From: Moringa oleifera
Taxonomy: Eukaryota; Streptophyta; Magnoliopsida; Brassicales; Moringaceae
DNA length: 64,000 nt
Reading direction: 5' to 3'
NCBI GenBank assembly: GCA_021397835.1
Contig: JAJFZO010000747.1
Location: forward strand, 7,956,501-8,020,500
This document shows, piece by piece, positions 1-10,525 of the stretch. Position 1 is the stretch's first letter. Each line of letters opens with the position of its first letter. A program made the translations under genes and the position numbers. Under the pieces are notes generated by a model. That model saw only the letters and a list, made by a program, of their open reading frames with translations, searched no databases and was not told the DNA's origin.

Positions 1-53
1 ATGAATAAGAATCCTCATAATTAATAAATAAGGAAAATAACAACCAAGGGTTG

Positions 54-1592
54 TGTATAGAGTTTCGTGGTAATCGTTTGATGACTCGTGTTGAGCATGA
101 TGAAAATAGCCTTTTTCAACATAACCTTTGGCTTTTACAATCTAGCTAAAATCCCTCCCCCATTTGGGGTCAAGTTACTTTGGTCCCTTCTTTTTTTTTT
201 CTAAACAATATCATTTCATGTTCCAAATTGGGCATTAAGGTGGATACATGAGAGATCACACCTGATCCTATGATCTATGATGCAACTCAAATTTATTATT
301 GGTGGGGTTTGCAATCAATTCTTCAAAGACGAAATGGGTTTAGTCTTTTCTCAAGCCAATAGCGGCTCACAACTATAAGTTGTGAATTTTTGTTTTGTTA
401 GCTTTTCATATTGAAACTAATGATTCTCTCTTCAGACAACTTACTATATAGGAAGAAGAACCTTCTATATTTCACCTTATATGGCTTTGATCCAAGTGAG
501 CTCGCCGAGGAGTTAGAAGCAGAGATAGCTAAAAAGATATGGCTTTAAGGCCAAGGAATCCCCCACCATTCGAACAAAACTGAGGCTGTTGAGGTGTCTA
601 CTCGTGCTAAACCAAGAGAAAATGAATGATCATCTAGTATGTCAACTTCTGGCCTATCAAAAAAGAAGGTTAGTATCTTTTTTTCCATTGATCGGATGAT
701 GGAAATGATGAATTTTTCTCTAGATAGGTTTGAAGAATTGATAGAATTAGAGATCCTACCTCAGATCATAAAGAAGCACCGCTTTGAGTTAAAAGCGCAC
801 CAATGGGTAGGGAGGAAACGTAACGGTTTCATTTAGCCTACATTCCAGGCCAAGAAAGAGAGTCTATAAGAGAGTTCATTTGGTGAACAATAGCATTTCC
901 TTTCTTCAATATATATAAGGCAACTAACTGCCCACATTGATTGACCTTTGGGATAAAGAGTTAATAACCAACATTGTCGACAGCTTTCGTCTCCTCTAAA
1001 AGCTTCCTTATAATAGATCTAACACTTGCTGAATTCACTTTGGATAACCACTAGTTAGAAAGGTAACCAGTTGCTCCACTTAAAGCAAAGGTAGGGACAT
1101 TATCAGCCTTCCATTTTGAGATCGTGATCCAATTTTGTATACGAGGCTATAAGCGCTACAGCAAGGACCAATAACAATTGATCGAGAAGGCTCTCTAATA
1201 ATAGACCTAAATCTATCCTTTTCTAGGTTTGTTTAGTAGTTAAAGCTACCTTTCCCTTTTCTTCTTTGACTTAACTCTTGTTAAGGGATAGCTCTTAGTA
1301 ATGTCATTTCATCCATGGGCATCTTCAAGGAAGTTCTTAAAGTCAAGGTTTTCTTTTTCACTTTGATGATTGATTAGTTCTAAGGCAAATAGAATGGGTA
1401 AATGAGTTGGTTCGATTCTTTTAAGTCCAAAGATAGGGCATACTGATCCCTTCTCTCAGTGAAAAAGGAAATTTTATTATGAATCATGCATTCTAACTCT
1501 CATTCTTCTAGCGAGATCCTGCTTATCTAGTCCCATTTATGGGTTGATAAGGCAGAATGCTTTTGGTTCCTTACAAACCTTGCAAGTTTCTA
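54..1592. other. Organelle-like sequence unique to copy A, no identified gene
   Basis: Base composition and style (AG/CT-rich runs, short broken frames) resemble plant mitochondrial spacer. A 65-codon open frame at 639-836 (+) has no family I recognise and is probably chance or a remnant. The right side joins plastid rrn23 sequence at about 1593. The counterpart of 54-1630 is missing from copy B, where a short unrelated filler sits at the join. Confidence 0.5.
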
Positions 1593-2119
1593 GTTTCATG
1601 TTCTATTTCACTCTCTAATGGGAGTTCTTTTCACCCTTCCCTTATAGTACTACTTCGCTATCGGTCACCTAAGAGTATTTAGCCTTACAAGGTGTTCCTT
1701 ATTGATTCACATGGGATTCCACATGCCCCATGCTATTTAGGTCAGAGCATAAGCTACTGATAATTTCGACTACTAGACTCTCACCTTTTAGGGTGTAGCA
1801 CTGCATAGCTTTGCTTGGCAGCATGACACTTTTATTGCTCCCCCATAACTTCATTTTCATGGTTGAAGCTGCTACTATTTAGCTCACTACTACTATGGGA
1901 ATCAATTTTGCTTTCTTTTCCTCTGGTTACTAAGATTTTTCAGTTCACCGAGTTGTCTCTTGCCTGCCCAAGGACTCAGTAACAGTTCAGAAGGTTGATC
2001 TATTCAGGCATATCCAGATTTACACTTATTTTTAACTCCCTAAAACATTTTATCACTTAAAACACCCTTCCTCTTTTCTACGAGCCTAAGTATCTGCCAT
2101 AAGCCTTTTCTCGTTTGAA
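1593..2119 (-). pseudogene. rrn23: Plastid 23S rRNA, 5' fragment (copy A)
   Basis: The reverse complement starts with the plastid 23S 5' end (TTCAAACGAG-like at 2119) and follows the first roughly 530 nt of that rRNA to a GAACATGAAAC-like segment near 1593, after which similarity stops. About four fifths of the gene is missing. Many C-to-T and G-to-A changes are present. It lies next to the trnA-UGC remnant in the normal plastid inverted-repeat order, read backwards. A fragment this short cannot act as rRNA. Confidence 0.88.
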
Positions 2120-2277
2120 CCTCGCCCTTAAATTTGAGGCTATGCCATCCTAAGGTGCTGCTACATGGAAGGATATTATCTTATCAGTGTTCATGAATGA
2201 GAAATTGTAGATCAAACTGCTGAATCAAAAAAAATTGGGTGCTATCATATAGCTTTGTGTCAGCTAAGTTCATGAGT

Positions 2278-3154
2278 TAAAGACAAGAGGACTCAAACTG
2301 TTGACATCCACCATAGGGTAAACCACCGCTTATCAAAGCCCCTGACTGGTTCTACCATAAAGGCCAATGATAGACAATAACTTACCCCCCCTCCCTCGAA
2401 CATGGCTTACAACTTTCATCATACTATACTTTCCAAAGAGTAACTCTTCTTAACATCTCAAAAGGTGCTGAGATGGAATTCCATTTTAACTAAGGATTCT
2501 TGTGGTTTTGGAGGATCCATCTATAGTAGAACTAGGAACCGAAAGTATGTCACCCCTTTTTTTCGTGCTACTCTTTCGAATGCTAGTTTTAAGAATGAGT
2601 CATTACCTTTTTTGACCCTTATTGCCTAAGCTGAGAGTAGACAACTAATGCATGTCACTTATTGATAGAGTTCTATGGTTGGCCCGTAACCCCTAGATAC
2701 TGAAGACGTCTTCAGTGTGATCTCTTAGTTCTTATGGAGTAAAGATGATGGGGTCGGTCCGTGGATTTTCCTTCCTTTTGCCATATTTCACTGAAAGAGT
2801 TAAAGGGAGATTGTGCATCAAGTTATTCGCAAGGGCCAACTTGATCCTCTTCCCTAATGATCTCAGATGCAGGACCCTAGTAGAGCTACCAACTCTAACT
2901 ATCATCCATGTACGATCCATACTAAATTAAACCAACTAACCATCCTACCTCTTTGATGTTCTTGACAGCCCATCTTTGTCTCATTATAATCTTTCAGTAG
3001 CATGTTTTGATCCTTTTTCCTATTACTTAGGAAAACTAAGCCACCGATTCAGGTACAAGATGCTGTCATTATCACTTAGACAACTAGACACCTAACCTAT
3101 AATCATAATGACCTAATTGTAAGAGTAGAGCTCTAGTAATTGAGTGATATCCTC
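2278..3154 (-). pseudogene. trnA-UGC: Plastid trnA-UGC with group II intron, decayed (copy A)
   Basis: Reverse strand: 5' exon at 3154-3118 (37 nt) and 3' exon at 2312-2278 (35 nt), with an intron of about 805 bp, the usual size for the plastid gene. The 5' exon has several changes from GGGGATATAGCTCAGTTGG, and the 3' exon has changes in both the T arm and the acceptor end, so the cloverleaf is compromised. It sits between rrn23 and trnI as in the plastid inverted repeat. In its original setting it would decode alanine codons. Confidence 0.9.
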
Positions 3155-3218
3155 TTGAGCCAAGTGGAGCATGCATGACAGAGTCAATTACTTTTTATAT
3201 TCTTTTCCTTAATATAAC

Positions 3219-4160
3219 TAGGCCATCTTGGACTTAAACTAGAGACCTTGTCCATGCAGTAAATCATTGCACCTACAGTCCAACTAATTAAGAGAGAATC
3301 AATGATTCCTTTTTAGGAACAACTCATCCTTGCCAAACGTAGCATATAACTCTTCGTTGTATTACACTCCTTAAGTGTGCTTGTTTCCCCTCTTCATTAC
3401 CATGCCAAGTATTTATGAAATAACTATGATGGAAAAAAAATAGGGCATTAAGAGATCCTCTTGGCCTAACCTACTCTCATTTTGAGTTAAGTGATAGATA
3501 AATAGACATGTCCCATTGCACTGATCAGGGGTCTTCGTAATGATTGAGGGAATTGAAGACCAAGAAGTGAGTTATTTATCAGCTAAACATTCTTCTTATG
3601 GTTAAATTCAATCTCTTGGTCCTACGAAAAGGAAAAAGAATTTCATGTTCTTTCTTTTGGCAAGGGAGGAAGTGCAATAACCTATTGATTGTTATTTTCT
3701 CTTAAAAAGCATAAAAGAAAAAAAAAAACACTTGAACGATATGATCCTTTTTTCATTGCGGAATGAAAGGGGTGATCTGTAGTTCTTGTTTTATGAAGAT
3801 ATGATGTTAGGTCCTCCATTTTATTTTCCCATTAAGGTCAAACCTAAACCTGTAATCGAGAGATAATAGTCCAAACACTAGTAAGGGTTGTATGGATTAT
3901 CGAGACGAGATGAGCAGTGGTGGTCCACCCTGAACTGCCCAGATCCCATAAGCGAATAAAAAGTTAGATCTATATTGGGTCTCACTTGAATCACCCTATC
4001 TATCCTCCTAAGGAGAAGTTTAGTTTCAAACCTTAATTCAAATAGGAGAAGTACACCATGCCAATCTACCTTGAATGTTTGAAATCTTAAGGTCAGGCAC
4101 TAATGAACACATTAAACTATCCATATGGCTAAGAGCCCTCATAGCTAAAGCACAACAACG
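3219..4160 (-). pseudogene. trnI-GAU: Plastid trnI-GAU, 3' exon and intron only (copy A)
   Basis: The 3' exon is readable in reverse at 3253-3219, mutated but aligned with GGGCGAGGTCTCTGG and the acceptor end. The intron follows to about 4160, including the CTCTTAGCCATATGG-like part near its 5' end. The 37-nt 5' exon (GGGCTATTAGCTCAG) is absent: similarity breaks at about 4160 and unrelated sequence begins. Copy B breaks at the equivalent point, so the junction is older than the duplication. The gene is truncated and non-functional. Confidence 0.86.
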
Positions 4161-5914
4161 CTTCTAATATGCATTTAATCAAATACATTAAATGTACATT
4201 TAAAGACTTTGGTGGTCTTTGATAGTTGCCTTTCTTCATGTTATATCTCGTTATTCTACAAAAGATTTTATTAAGATCAATTCAGGGTTTCATTCAACAC
4301 TCTTAGTTTCCATTTTCAATAGTAAGTTGAGTCCATCATGTATATCATTACAACACCTATCATATGAAAAAACAATTGGATCAAGCATAACTTATGCTTG
4401 ACCTTTCCTTATTCTAATAGTCTTCATATAGCACCTAATCTTAATAACAAAGCTTGCAACGTGTTGATAAGCATAGCAAAATAGGTTAGGTATTGCTTTT
4501 TGAAGTACACTAGATCTAGTTTCATTCAGTTGATTCCTCGCAGTGGTTGGAATCCTATTGTCTAACATATCTATCCTTTTCAGATTGTATATGTTGGATC
4601 CATCATCATCACTAAAGCCTACGACCAGCAAAGCATACTTTTTTACGAACATTCTTTGGGGTAAAAATAGTCATTATAGTGATCTATACCTATGTTCCAT
4701 ATATTCCTTGATGTCAGGACTCACAATGAAGAACATTTTAAGCCTGTCAACCTACTATAGAAAATGGAAACTTTATAGATGTGGGTTTCAACCTGATGAT
4801 AATTGTTTGGCAATGGATTCTCTTTCTCCCGTTGTTTTTCTATTTCTCTACAAACTAAAGATCCATAAGTATAGCTAGGAACTTAGAGTATCTCCAATTA
4901 GTGTTGTCTTGTGCTTACAGTCAGCTACCATCTTGGCTAAAGATTATTTCCACCTCATTCCTCTCAGTGGATCTTCTAATTCTACTAAATATGCATGGAT
5001 TTAGAGAAGTGTTACAAAAATCTGATACCATCCATCATTGTCTTTAGTGCATAGGGCCATCTTTGAAAGGCCTTCTAGCTTTTTTAAGTTAAAGGGTCGT
5101 CATGGTATCCCAATCAATCCACCACGTTGGGTTTGCTGTTAATGGTTACTGTAGTGTAAGTATAGTTCGAAGGCTTTATTAGGTAAGAAAACCACTTCAT
5201 CCCTAATTTGGAATCAAAGTGAAACCTATCCTATCACCAGTTGGTTTCTAGGATAAAGATCTCTTATTTGGAGCTAGTCGTGTTAATTTTTCTTTTGTTT
5301 TTTAAAGCAGCATTTTAACACCTTTAACTCAACTAGTGATTTAGCGATTGAACCTTGAGTATTTTCCCTTCCGTTTTAGACTGCCATAGATGAGAACTTG
5401 TTGGTAATCAGCATATTTAGACCATGTCCCACTAATAACTTGCTCTCGAAATAACAACATTTCTTAAATTGTAAGTGCTTGCTGACTATGTAAGAGAGCA
5501 GTAGAGTTAGGCTATTTTAGTAGCTAGTAAAAGAGGACATTAGAATAGTAACAAAAAGTATAATACAGTTGTTACTATCATCATGTCTGCTATTCTTATA
5601 AGGAATAGAGTCGGGGCTGCCTTTCTCTTTAATAGCTTTTAGTAGCTAGGTAATTGCATTCTAGGATCACTATTCTTAACGTTAAGAATGGCAGGCCGAG
5701 GAGGAGAAGAAGAAAAGGTGCGCCATCGTTAGGTCTAAGCTCCATGAGGTGACTTGAAAGATATACTTTATACTTGAAATACTATAAATTAGAGAAAGAT
5801 TAAGTGTAAGGTAATAGCTCATATCCCAATATGATAGAAACAGACCCTTCTTAGACACTAGCTCGGAGTTCGTGCCGTAGAAAGAAATTCTCCATTAGCT
5901 TAGGCAAGGTCTCA

Positions 5915-5996
5915 AATATAGATAGGGAAGAGGCACCAAGCTTTTTAGCATTTGAGATATAGATAAGGAATTGGCACCAAGCTTCCTAGCAGGTAA
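5915..5996. repeat. 41-bp tandem duplication, copy A only
   Basis: Two units, 5915-5955 and 5956-5996, share the core ATATAGATA..GG..GGCACCAAGCTT. Copy B has a single unit at the matching place (about 55587-55625), so the extra unit arose in copy A after duplication, or was lost from B. Confidence 0.7.
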
Positions 5997-6024
5997 AAGT
6001 GCTTCACATGATGGGAAGCATGCG

Positions 6025-6032
6025 CACACACA

Positions 6033-6107
<75 letters not shown>
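6025..6107. repeat. (CA)n(TA)n microsatellite
   Basis: About 66 bp of nearly pure CA repeat followed by about 17 bp of TA. The homologous place in copy B (55665-55693) has only a TA run. Open frames across this stretch are low-complexity artefacts. Confidence 0.95.
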
Positions 6108-6693
6108 GCAGTAATCATACACTGACTGATTTGAGTCCAAGTAGTAAGGCAATGTAACAACCCTTCGTATAGGACAAGAAAGGAAACCAAAAATACTCCA
6201 TACTTAGGAGTTACTTTGTTTGGTAGTGTTATGATCTGAGAAGATTAGTCTCACTCTATGGATTTGGTTGCTTATTCTCTTTTACACTAAGATGGGATTG
6301 ATGTTCAGTGACTGACCTTTCTATTGCTATTCTCGAGTGCTTGCAACTTGACGATTTTCTTCCACATATGCTAGCTTTCCTCATTTGCATGTCTTGTGAT
6401 GAACTACAATCATAATTATGTATATATATATATATATGTAAAAGTTACATTCTTGAAATGTCATTCAAGAAATAAGGTTAGGTTAACTGATCATTATATC
6501 TATTTATTCGAGAAAATGTCCCGCCTTCAATAAAATTGGGCCTTTCAGTATCTTCTCCACCTCTCTTTTTTATTTTTTCCTTCCCTTTCTATTAGTTAAC
6601 AACCAACCACAACTCACTAAAAGTCTTCACTAATCATACACACTAAACTTCGTTAAGCTTTCTGTTGGAAATCATTTTTCTCAATAAGCAAGA

Positions 6694-7168
6694 ATGCCTT
6701 AACTAGATAAATTCGCTTATTTTTCATAACTCTTTTGGTCATGCCTTTTCCTTTTTACTTTCTATATTCTCATATGCAATGATGGAAATGGAGTACTTGG
6801 GATCAACAAAATTCTAAAACTATGGAACCAACTACTTTCACATCAAGGGAACAAGATCCAGAGTAATGATCCCAATAGTTTAAAAGATATCTTAAGAAAA
6901 GGTTTTAAAACCGGTGTATCTTATATGTACTCTAGTTTATTCAAAGTATCCTAATGGTGTAATGCTAACTTATTAGGAAAAAAGGGGAAAATCCTTTGAT
7001 CTTTTGTTTCGAGAAATAAATGACTCACGAGAAATGGAAAAAAACATTATATTTGATCTTGAAATCTTCATATAGCACGTATTCCAATCTTAGATGTGGG
7101 ATCACTTATATGAATGACATAATACTGATCCATGTTCTACATGGCCAAGGAAGCATCATTTTTAAATC
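6694..7168 (+). pseudogene. atp8: Mitochondrial atp8 (orfB) pseudogene (copy A)
   Basis: The intact gene encodes a small membrane subunit of the mitochondrial ATP synthase Fo part. From ATG at 6694 the frame reads MP-stop-LDKF, so the third codon CAA has become TAA. Further on, [10 protein letters not shown] and [15 protein letters not shown] match the plant protein, and [10 protein letters not shown] matches its C-terminus near 7165. Length (about 475 bp) fits the usual 158 codons or so. Several more stops and small frameshifts are present; 7020-7235 stays open as a C-terminal shadow. It lies about 660 bp upstream of cox3 on the same strand, an order seen in plant mitochondria. The spacer 7169-7830 contains nothing I can name. 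Confidence 0.88.
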
Positions 7169-7830
7169 TTGTTATGACTTGGTTGTTCATAAGAGATTCT
7201 TTCTGATGAGAATAATGGAATGGAGTGCACTATAAGAAAGATATACCTCTTTTTAAATCGCTCTGCAACAGTTCTAGGGCAAAAGTATCGGTCCTTCACT
7301 TACTGGTCATTCACGAGTCAAACACGCTCTCTTGCCATGCCTTTCACTCACTTGTTTGAGTTAAACTCAATCACTCTTTTTGTTTGGAGGATTATTTATT
7401 CTTCACTCTCTTGCTATTACCCATAGGGAGCATAATAACCAAGCCTAGTCATTACAAAAGTAAGGCCTTCCTATGTATCAAGTTGAATAAATGAATGAAG
7501 CCTTAACCAAAAAGATAAACTTGCACCTTTGACTTTAGGCCATCAACAGCATATAATGCACTGATTCGTGACCAAATTTTTTTCCAAAATTGAACTTTCT
7601 AAATGGAATTGTTATTTTCCAAAAATGTTTGTTGAAAATCAAATAAAGAAGCTTCATTTTCCCATTTAGTTTGTTGATCAAACCAACGATTATGTTCCCA
7701 AAGTAATAAAGAGATCTTTTTCTAGTTAAACTTCTATAAATACAATGAAAGAACTATCTCTTTCTTATTTTTTTGTCTTGTCTAATAGAAAGTGAAAAGG
7801 GGTTTACATACAATTAAGGCAAAGTGATTT

Positions 7831-8624
7831 ATGATTGAATCTCCGAGGCATTCTTATCATTTGGTAAATCCAAGTCCAAGCTTATTTCGGGTTCACTCGG
7901 AGCTTTAGTAACCTCCATAAGAGGTGTAATGTACATGAACCCAGTTCAAGGGAGTGCAACACTTCTCAATTTGGGCCTCATATTTATCCTTATACCATGT
8001 TCATATGGTGGCGTGATATTCTACATGAATCAATGTTAGAAGGACATCATACCAAAGTCATACACTTAGGACTTTGATATGGTTTTATTCCATTCATCGT
8101 ATCAGAGGTTATGCTCTTTTTTGCTCTTTTTTGGCCTTTTTCTCATTCACCTTTGGCACCTACAGTAGAGATCGAAGTTATTTGGCCCTCAAAAGGGATT
8201 TAGGTTTTAGATCCTTGGGAAATCCCTTTTCATAATACCTTATTCTCTTTTTATCCAGAGCTGTTGTAACTTGGGCTTATCATGTTATACTTGCGAGGAA
8301 GGAAAAATGAGCAGTTTACGCTTTAGTGGCTACCATTTTACTAGCTCTAGTATTCACTAGCTTTCAAAGAATGGAATATTATTAAGTATCCTTTCATTAT
8401 TTCAATAGTATTTATGGTTTTACCTTTTTCTTGGCAACTAGCTTTCGTGGTTTTCATGTGATTATTGGTACTCTTTTCTTGATCATATGCAGTATTCGAT
8501 AATATCTTGGTCATCTAATGAAGGAACATCACATTGCCTTTGAAGCAGCTACATGGTACTGACATTTTGTAGACATCATTTGGTTATTCCTATTTGTCTC
8601 TATCTATTGGTACACAGGTATATG
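7831..8624 (+). pseudogene. cox3: Mitochondrial cox3 pseudogene, nearly full length (copy A)
   Basis: The intact gene encodes cytochrome c oxidase subunit III, a seven-helix inner-membrane protein. ATG at 7831 begins [19 protein letters not shown] sequence, and the end GGTATATGA at 8616-8624 matches the normal C-terminus. The span of 794 bp compares with about 798 bp in plants. Inside are [12 protein letters not shown], EGHHTKV, WEIPF and SDSIYG-like blocks. A TGA at 8075-8077 replaces a conserved CGA arginine codon, and further stops and frame changes follow. Neighbours are atp8 upstream and sdh4 directly downstream. Confidence 0.94.
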
Positions 8625-8649
8625 AAGGAAAAAAATAGTGGATTAAAAA

Positions 8650-8912
8650 ATGAAAGCTCGAAGACAAAGAGATTTGGTTTTTTTTAATGAATTATTATAT
8701 CTTTCCCATTCCCTTTGATTATCATATACAAAAATGTTTCTTCCATTTTCTTACCAAATCTCTCTTTATTTAGGCACATAAATAAAGGGTCGAAGTGATT
8801 ATGGCAGATAATGCTCACCAAGAAATGACTTGAAATTTGATCTTGGCTTTTTTAAGATTGTTCTTTTTAATTGTAATCAAAGATGTTTTCTTGTCTTTCA
8901 TTTCGTTTTTGA
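8650..8912 (+). pseudogene. sdh4: Mitochondrial sdh4 pseudogene (copy A)
   Basis: The intact gene encodes a membrane anchor of succinate dehydrogenase (complex II). Readable parts are EVIMADNAHQEMT, then a stop, then NLIL-FLRLFFLIVIKDVFLSF, which match the C-terminal half of plant mitochondrial SDH4. The N-terminal half is weaker and frameshifted, so the start at 8650 is approximate; in plants sdh4 often begins at or inside the cox3 end. The stretch 8913-9349 is conserved with copy B but unidentified. Confidence 0.75.
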
Positions 8913-9349
8913 ACAAATTAAAGAACCTAATGGATTGAACTCATCCTCAGCTATTACGAAAGATATCGGTCTTGTCTTGACGGGTTCAATATTGCATTTT
9001 ATAGGAAGCTTATGTTTGACTAGATTTGAATCTAATCCTAGCATGTCTTTTTATGAAAAGGCAAAGCAGTGAACCTTGTCCTTAAGGAAACTAGTGAATA
9101 ACTACTTTTTTTATGTGGATAGAGCTTTGCCTATACGGACCAGCTTAGGATCATCATCAAATTTAAGATAAAAATATTTGAAGTTGTTGGAAGTGATATT
9201 AGACTTCTCTTCATGCTTTTTAAAAAGTTATCAAAGTTTGAAGACTAAGTCTTCAATTGCATAGTCATCGCCTTTAAACATCCCCATAATCAGTGTACAG
9301 GTTCATTACCTCGAGTGCATTTGTCATTAATTTACCGTTTGGCAAAGCG

Positions 9350-9779
9350 CTGGGATGTATTTCAAGTTTGGAAAGTTTTTTCATGTTTTAATTAGTAATG
9401 GGGTTTGACCTTACACATCATAATGAATAAGATCAAATGGAGAAGAATAAGTACTTTTTCCAAAATGAAAGTGCAAAAAACTTGGCTAGCTTATAGCCTT
9501 TGCAATAAAGTATTTTAGGATATGGAACACTATCCAGTAAACCAGCATATAACATGTACCTCAAATGAGAACTAGAAAAAACATTCTAATCTATAATACC
9601 ACAAATACAATAATGAAGATTGGTTTTTCAAATGAAATATGGATAAGGCAAAGGAATGAACTCTAGAAAGTTAGAGAGGAATATCCAAATGCTCTAACAC
9701 GTAAAGCCCCTCTTCTCTATGCCTTGTCCTAATTAACTTCCCTAAACACCGATGTTGCATACTACAGCTAGAGAAGGAA
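9350..9779. other. Unassigned, organelle-like
   Basis: Continues copy A past the point where copy B is interrupted by a CACTA element. I see no gene; it ends at a copia remnant. Confidence 0.4.
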
Positions 9780-10525
9780 AAAATAACATCACATCCTCAT
9801 TAATCTCAGTAAAATATAATTTTTGAATGATAGACGAGGAGCATGAAAAACATTAAGGACCAAAGCTAATAGTGATGGATCTGATTTGATACTATCATAG
9901 GGGATCCATCTTTGGCATGAATGGAAAACGAATAGACGAGAGAAATTGATTAAGAAAATTAGATGTGATGTAATGAGATGCACTAGAATAAAAATCCAAG
10001 AAAAGGAGGATTGATGGTGAAGAACAAAACACACTTGTATCAAAAGTAGACATGGCATCGACACCTGTGGGTAGAGGTCCAACAAAAGAACCAAGTCACT
10101 ACTAGAATTGTTACACAATCATAGATTGAACCATCTCGGGGGTGATACTTCCAAAAGTAGTAGGCTGATTAATGTCTAATGAACAAGTTGGGGTGGAAAA
10201 AGCTACAGTGGATCTTGGAGGTGCATGTATCAGCTAAGAGGAGCCATTCAACTTCTTGTGCTCATTTATAAGTTTTTATAAAGACAAATTCACCTTCTAG
10301 TATCCCGTTTGATGGTAGTAAGCATAATCAACTCTGGTAATCTTTCGATTGGATTTAGTAGTTGAAGGCACAAAAGGAGACAGAAACTGTAAATTAACAT
10401 CAACGAAAAACTGCATCTGTAACAATGAATAGTGATGTAACGACTCAAATTTCTCTCGTAAGGCCTTAAGGAGCTAAAAAGGTAAAATAAATTCCTTGAA
10501 CTATCCAAATTATTCAAATGCACTT
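9780..10525 (-). mobile_element. Ty1/copia retrotransposon remnant: gag zinc knuckle and protease
   Basis: Read in reverse from about 10525, broken frames give a gag C-terminal zinc knuckle near 10325-10280 (YAYYHQTGY-stop-KVNLSL, where intact elements have CxxC-x4-H-x4-C with leading Cys and His). Next comes a TPEMVQ-like linker near 10135. Then a protease segment LDFYSSASHYITSN near 10000 stands where LDSGASHHITSN is usual, and VFHAPRLSF near 9860 matches the conserved VFHVPRLSF. The catalytic Asp-Ser-Gly is destroyed and the frame shifts several times. No LTR found. Confidence 0.75.

Larger units (their letters stand above)
4161..6693. other. Mitochondrial-like spacer upstream of atp8 (copy A)
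   Basis: Collinear with about 53910-56303 in copy B. No known gene identified. A 111-codon open frame at 4543-4878 (+) and an 86-codon frame at 4392-4652 (-) occur here; part of the first is also open in copy B (54233-54451), but I cannot assign a family. The stretch also holds a 41-bp tandem duplication and a CA/TA microsatellite, listed separately. Confidence 0.55.
1..9349 (+). repeat. Copy A of a direct segmental duplication of organellar DNA
   Basis: Positions 1-53 match 51271-51323, and about 1631-9349 match about 51336-58946, in the same orientation and gene order: plastid rrn23-trnA-trnI in reverse, then mitochondrial atp8, cox3, sdh4. By eye the copies differ at about 10-15% of positions plus many small indels. 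Copy A has about 1.58 kb (54-1630) that copy B lacks. Its left edge is the window edge, so the duplication probably continues upstream. The sequence after 9349 should reappear beyond the CACTA element that interrupts copy B. Confidence 0.93.

Noticed and set aside
5895..6190. Two long minus-strand frames rich in Cys/Val/Tyr-Ile repeats
   Set aside because: They are translations of the CA/TA microsatellite; low complexity, not present in copy B.
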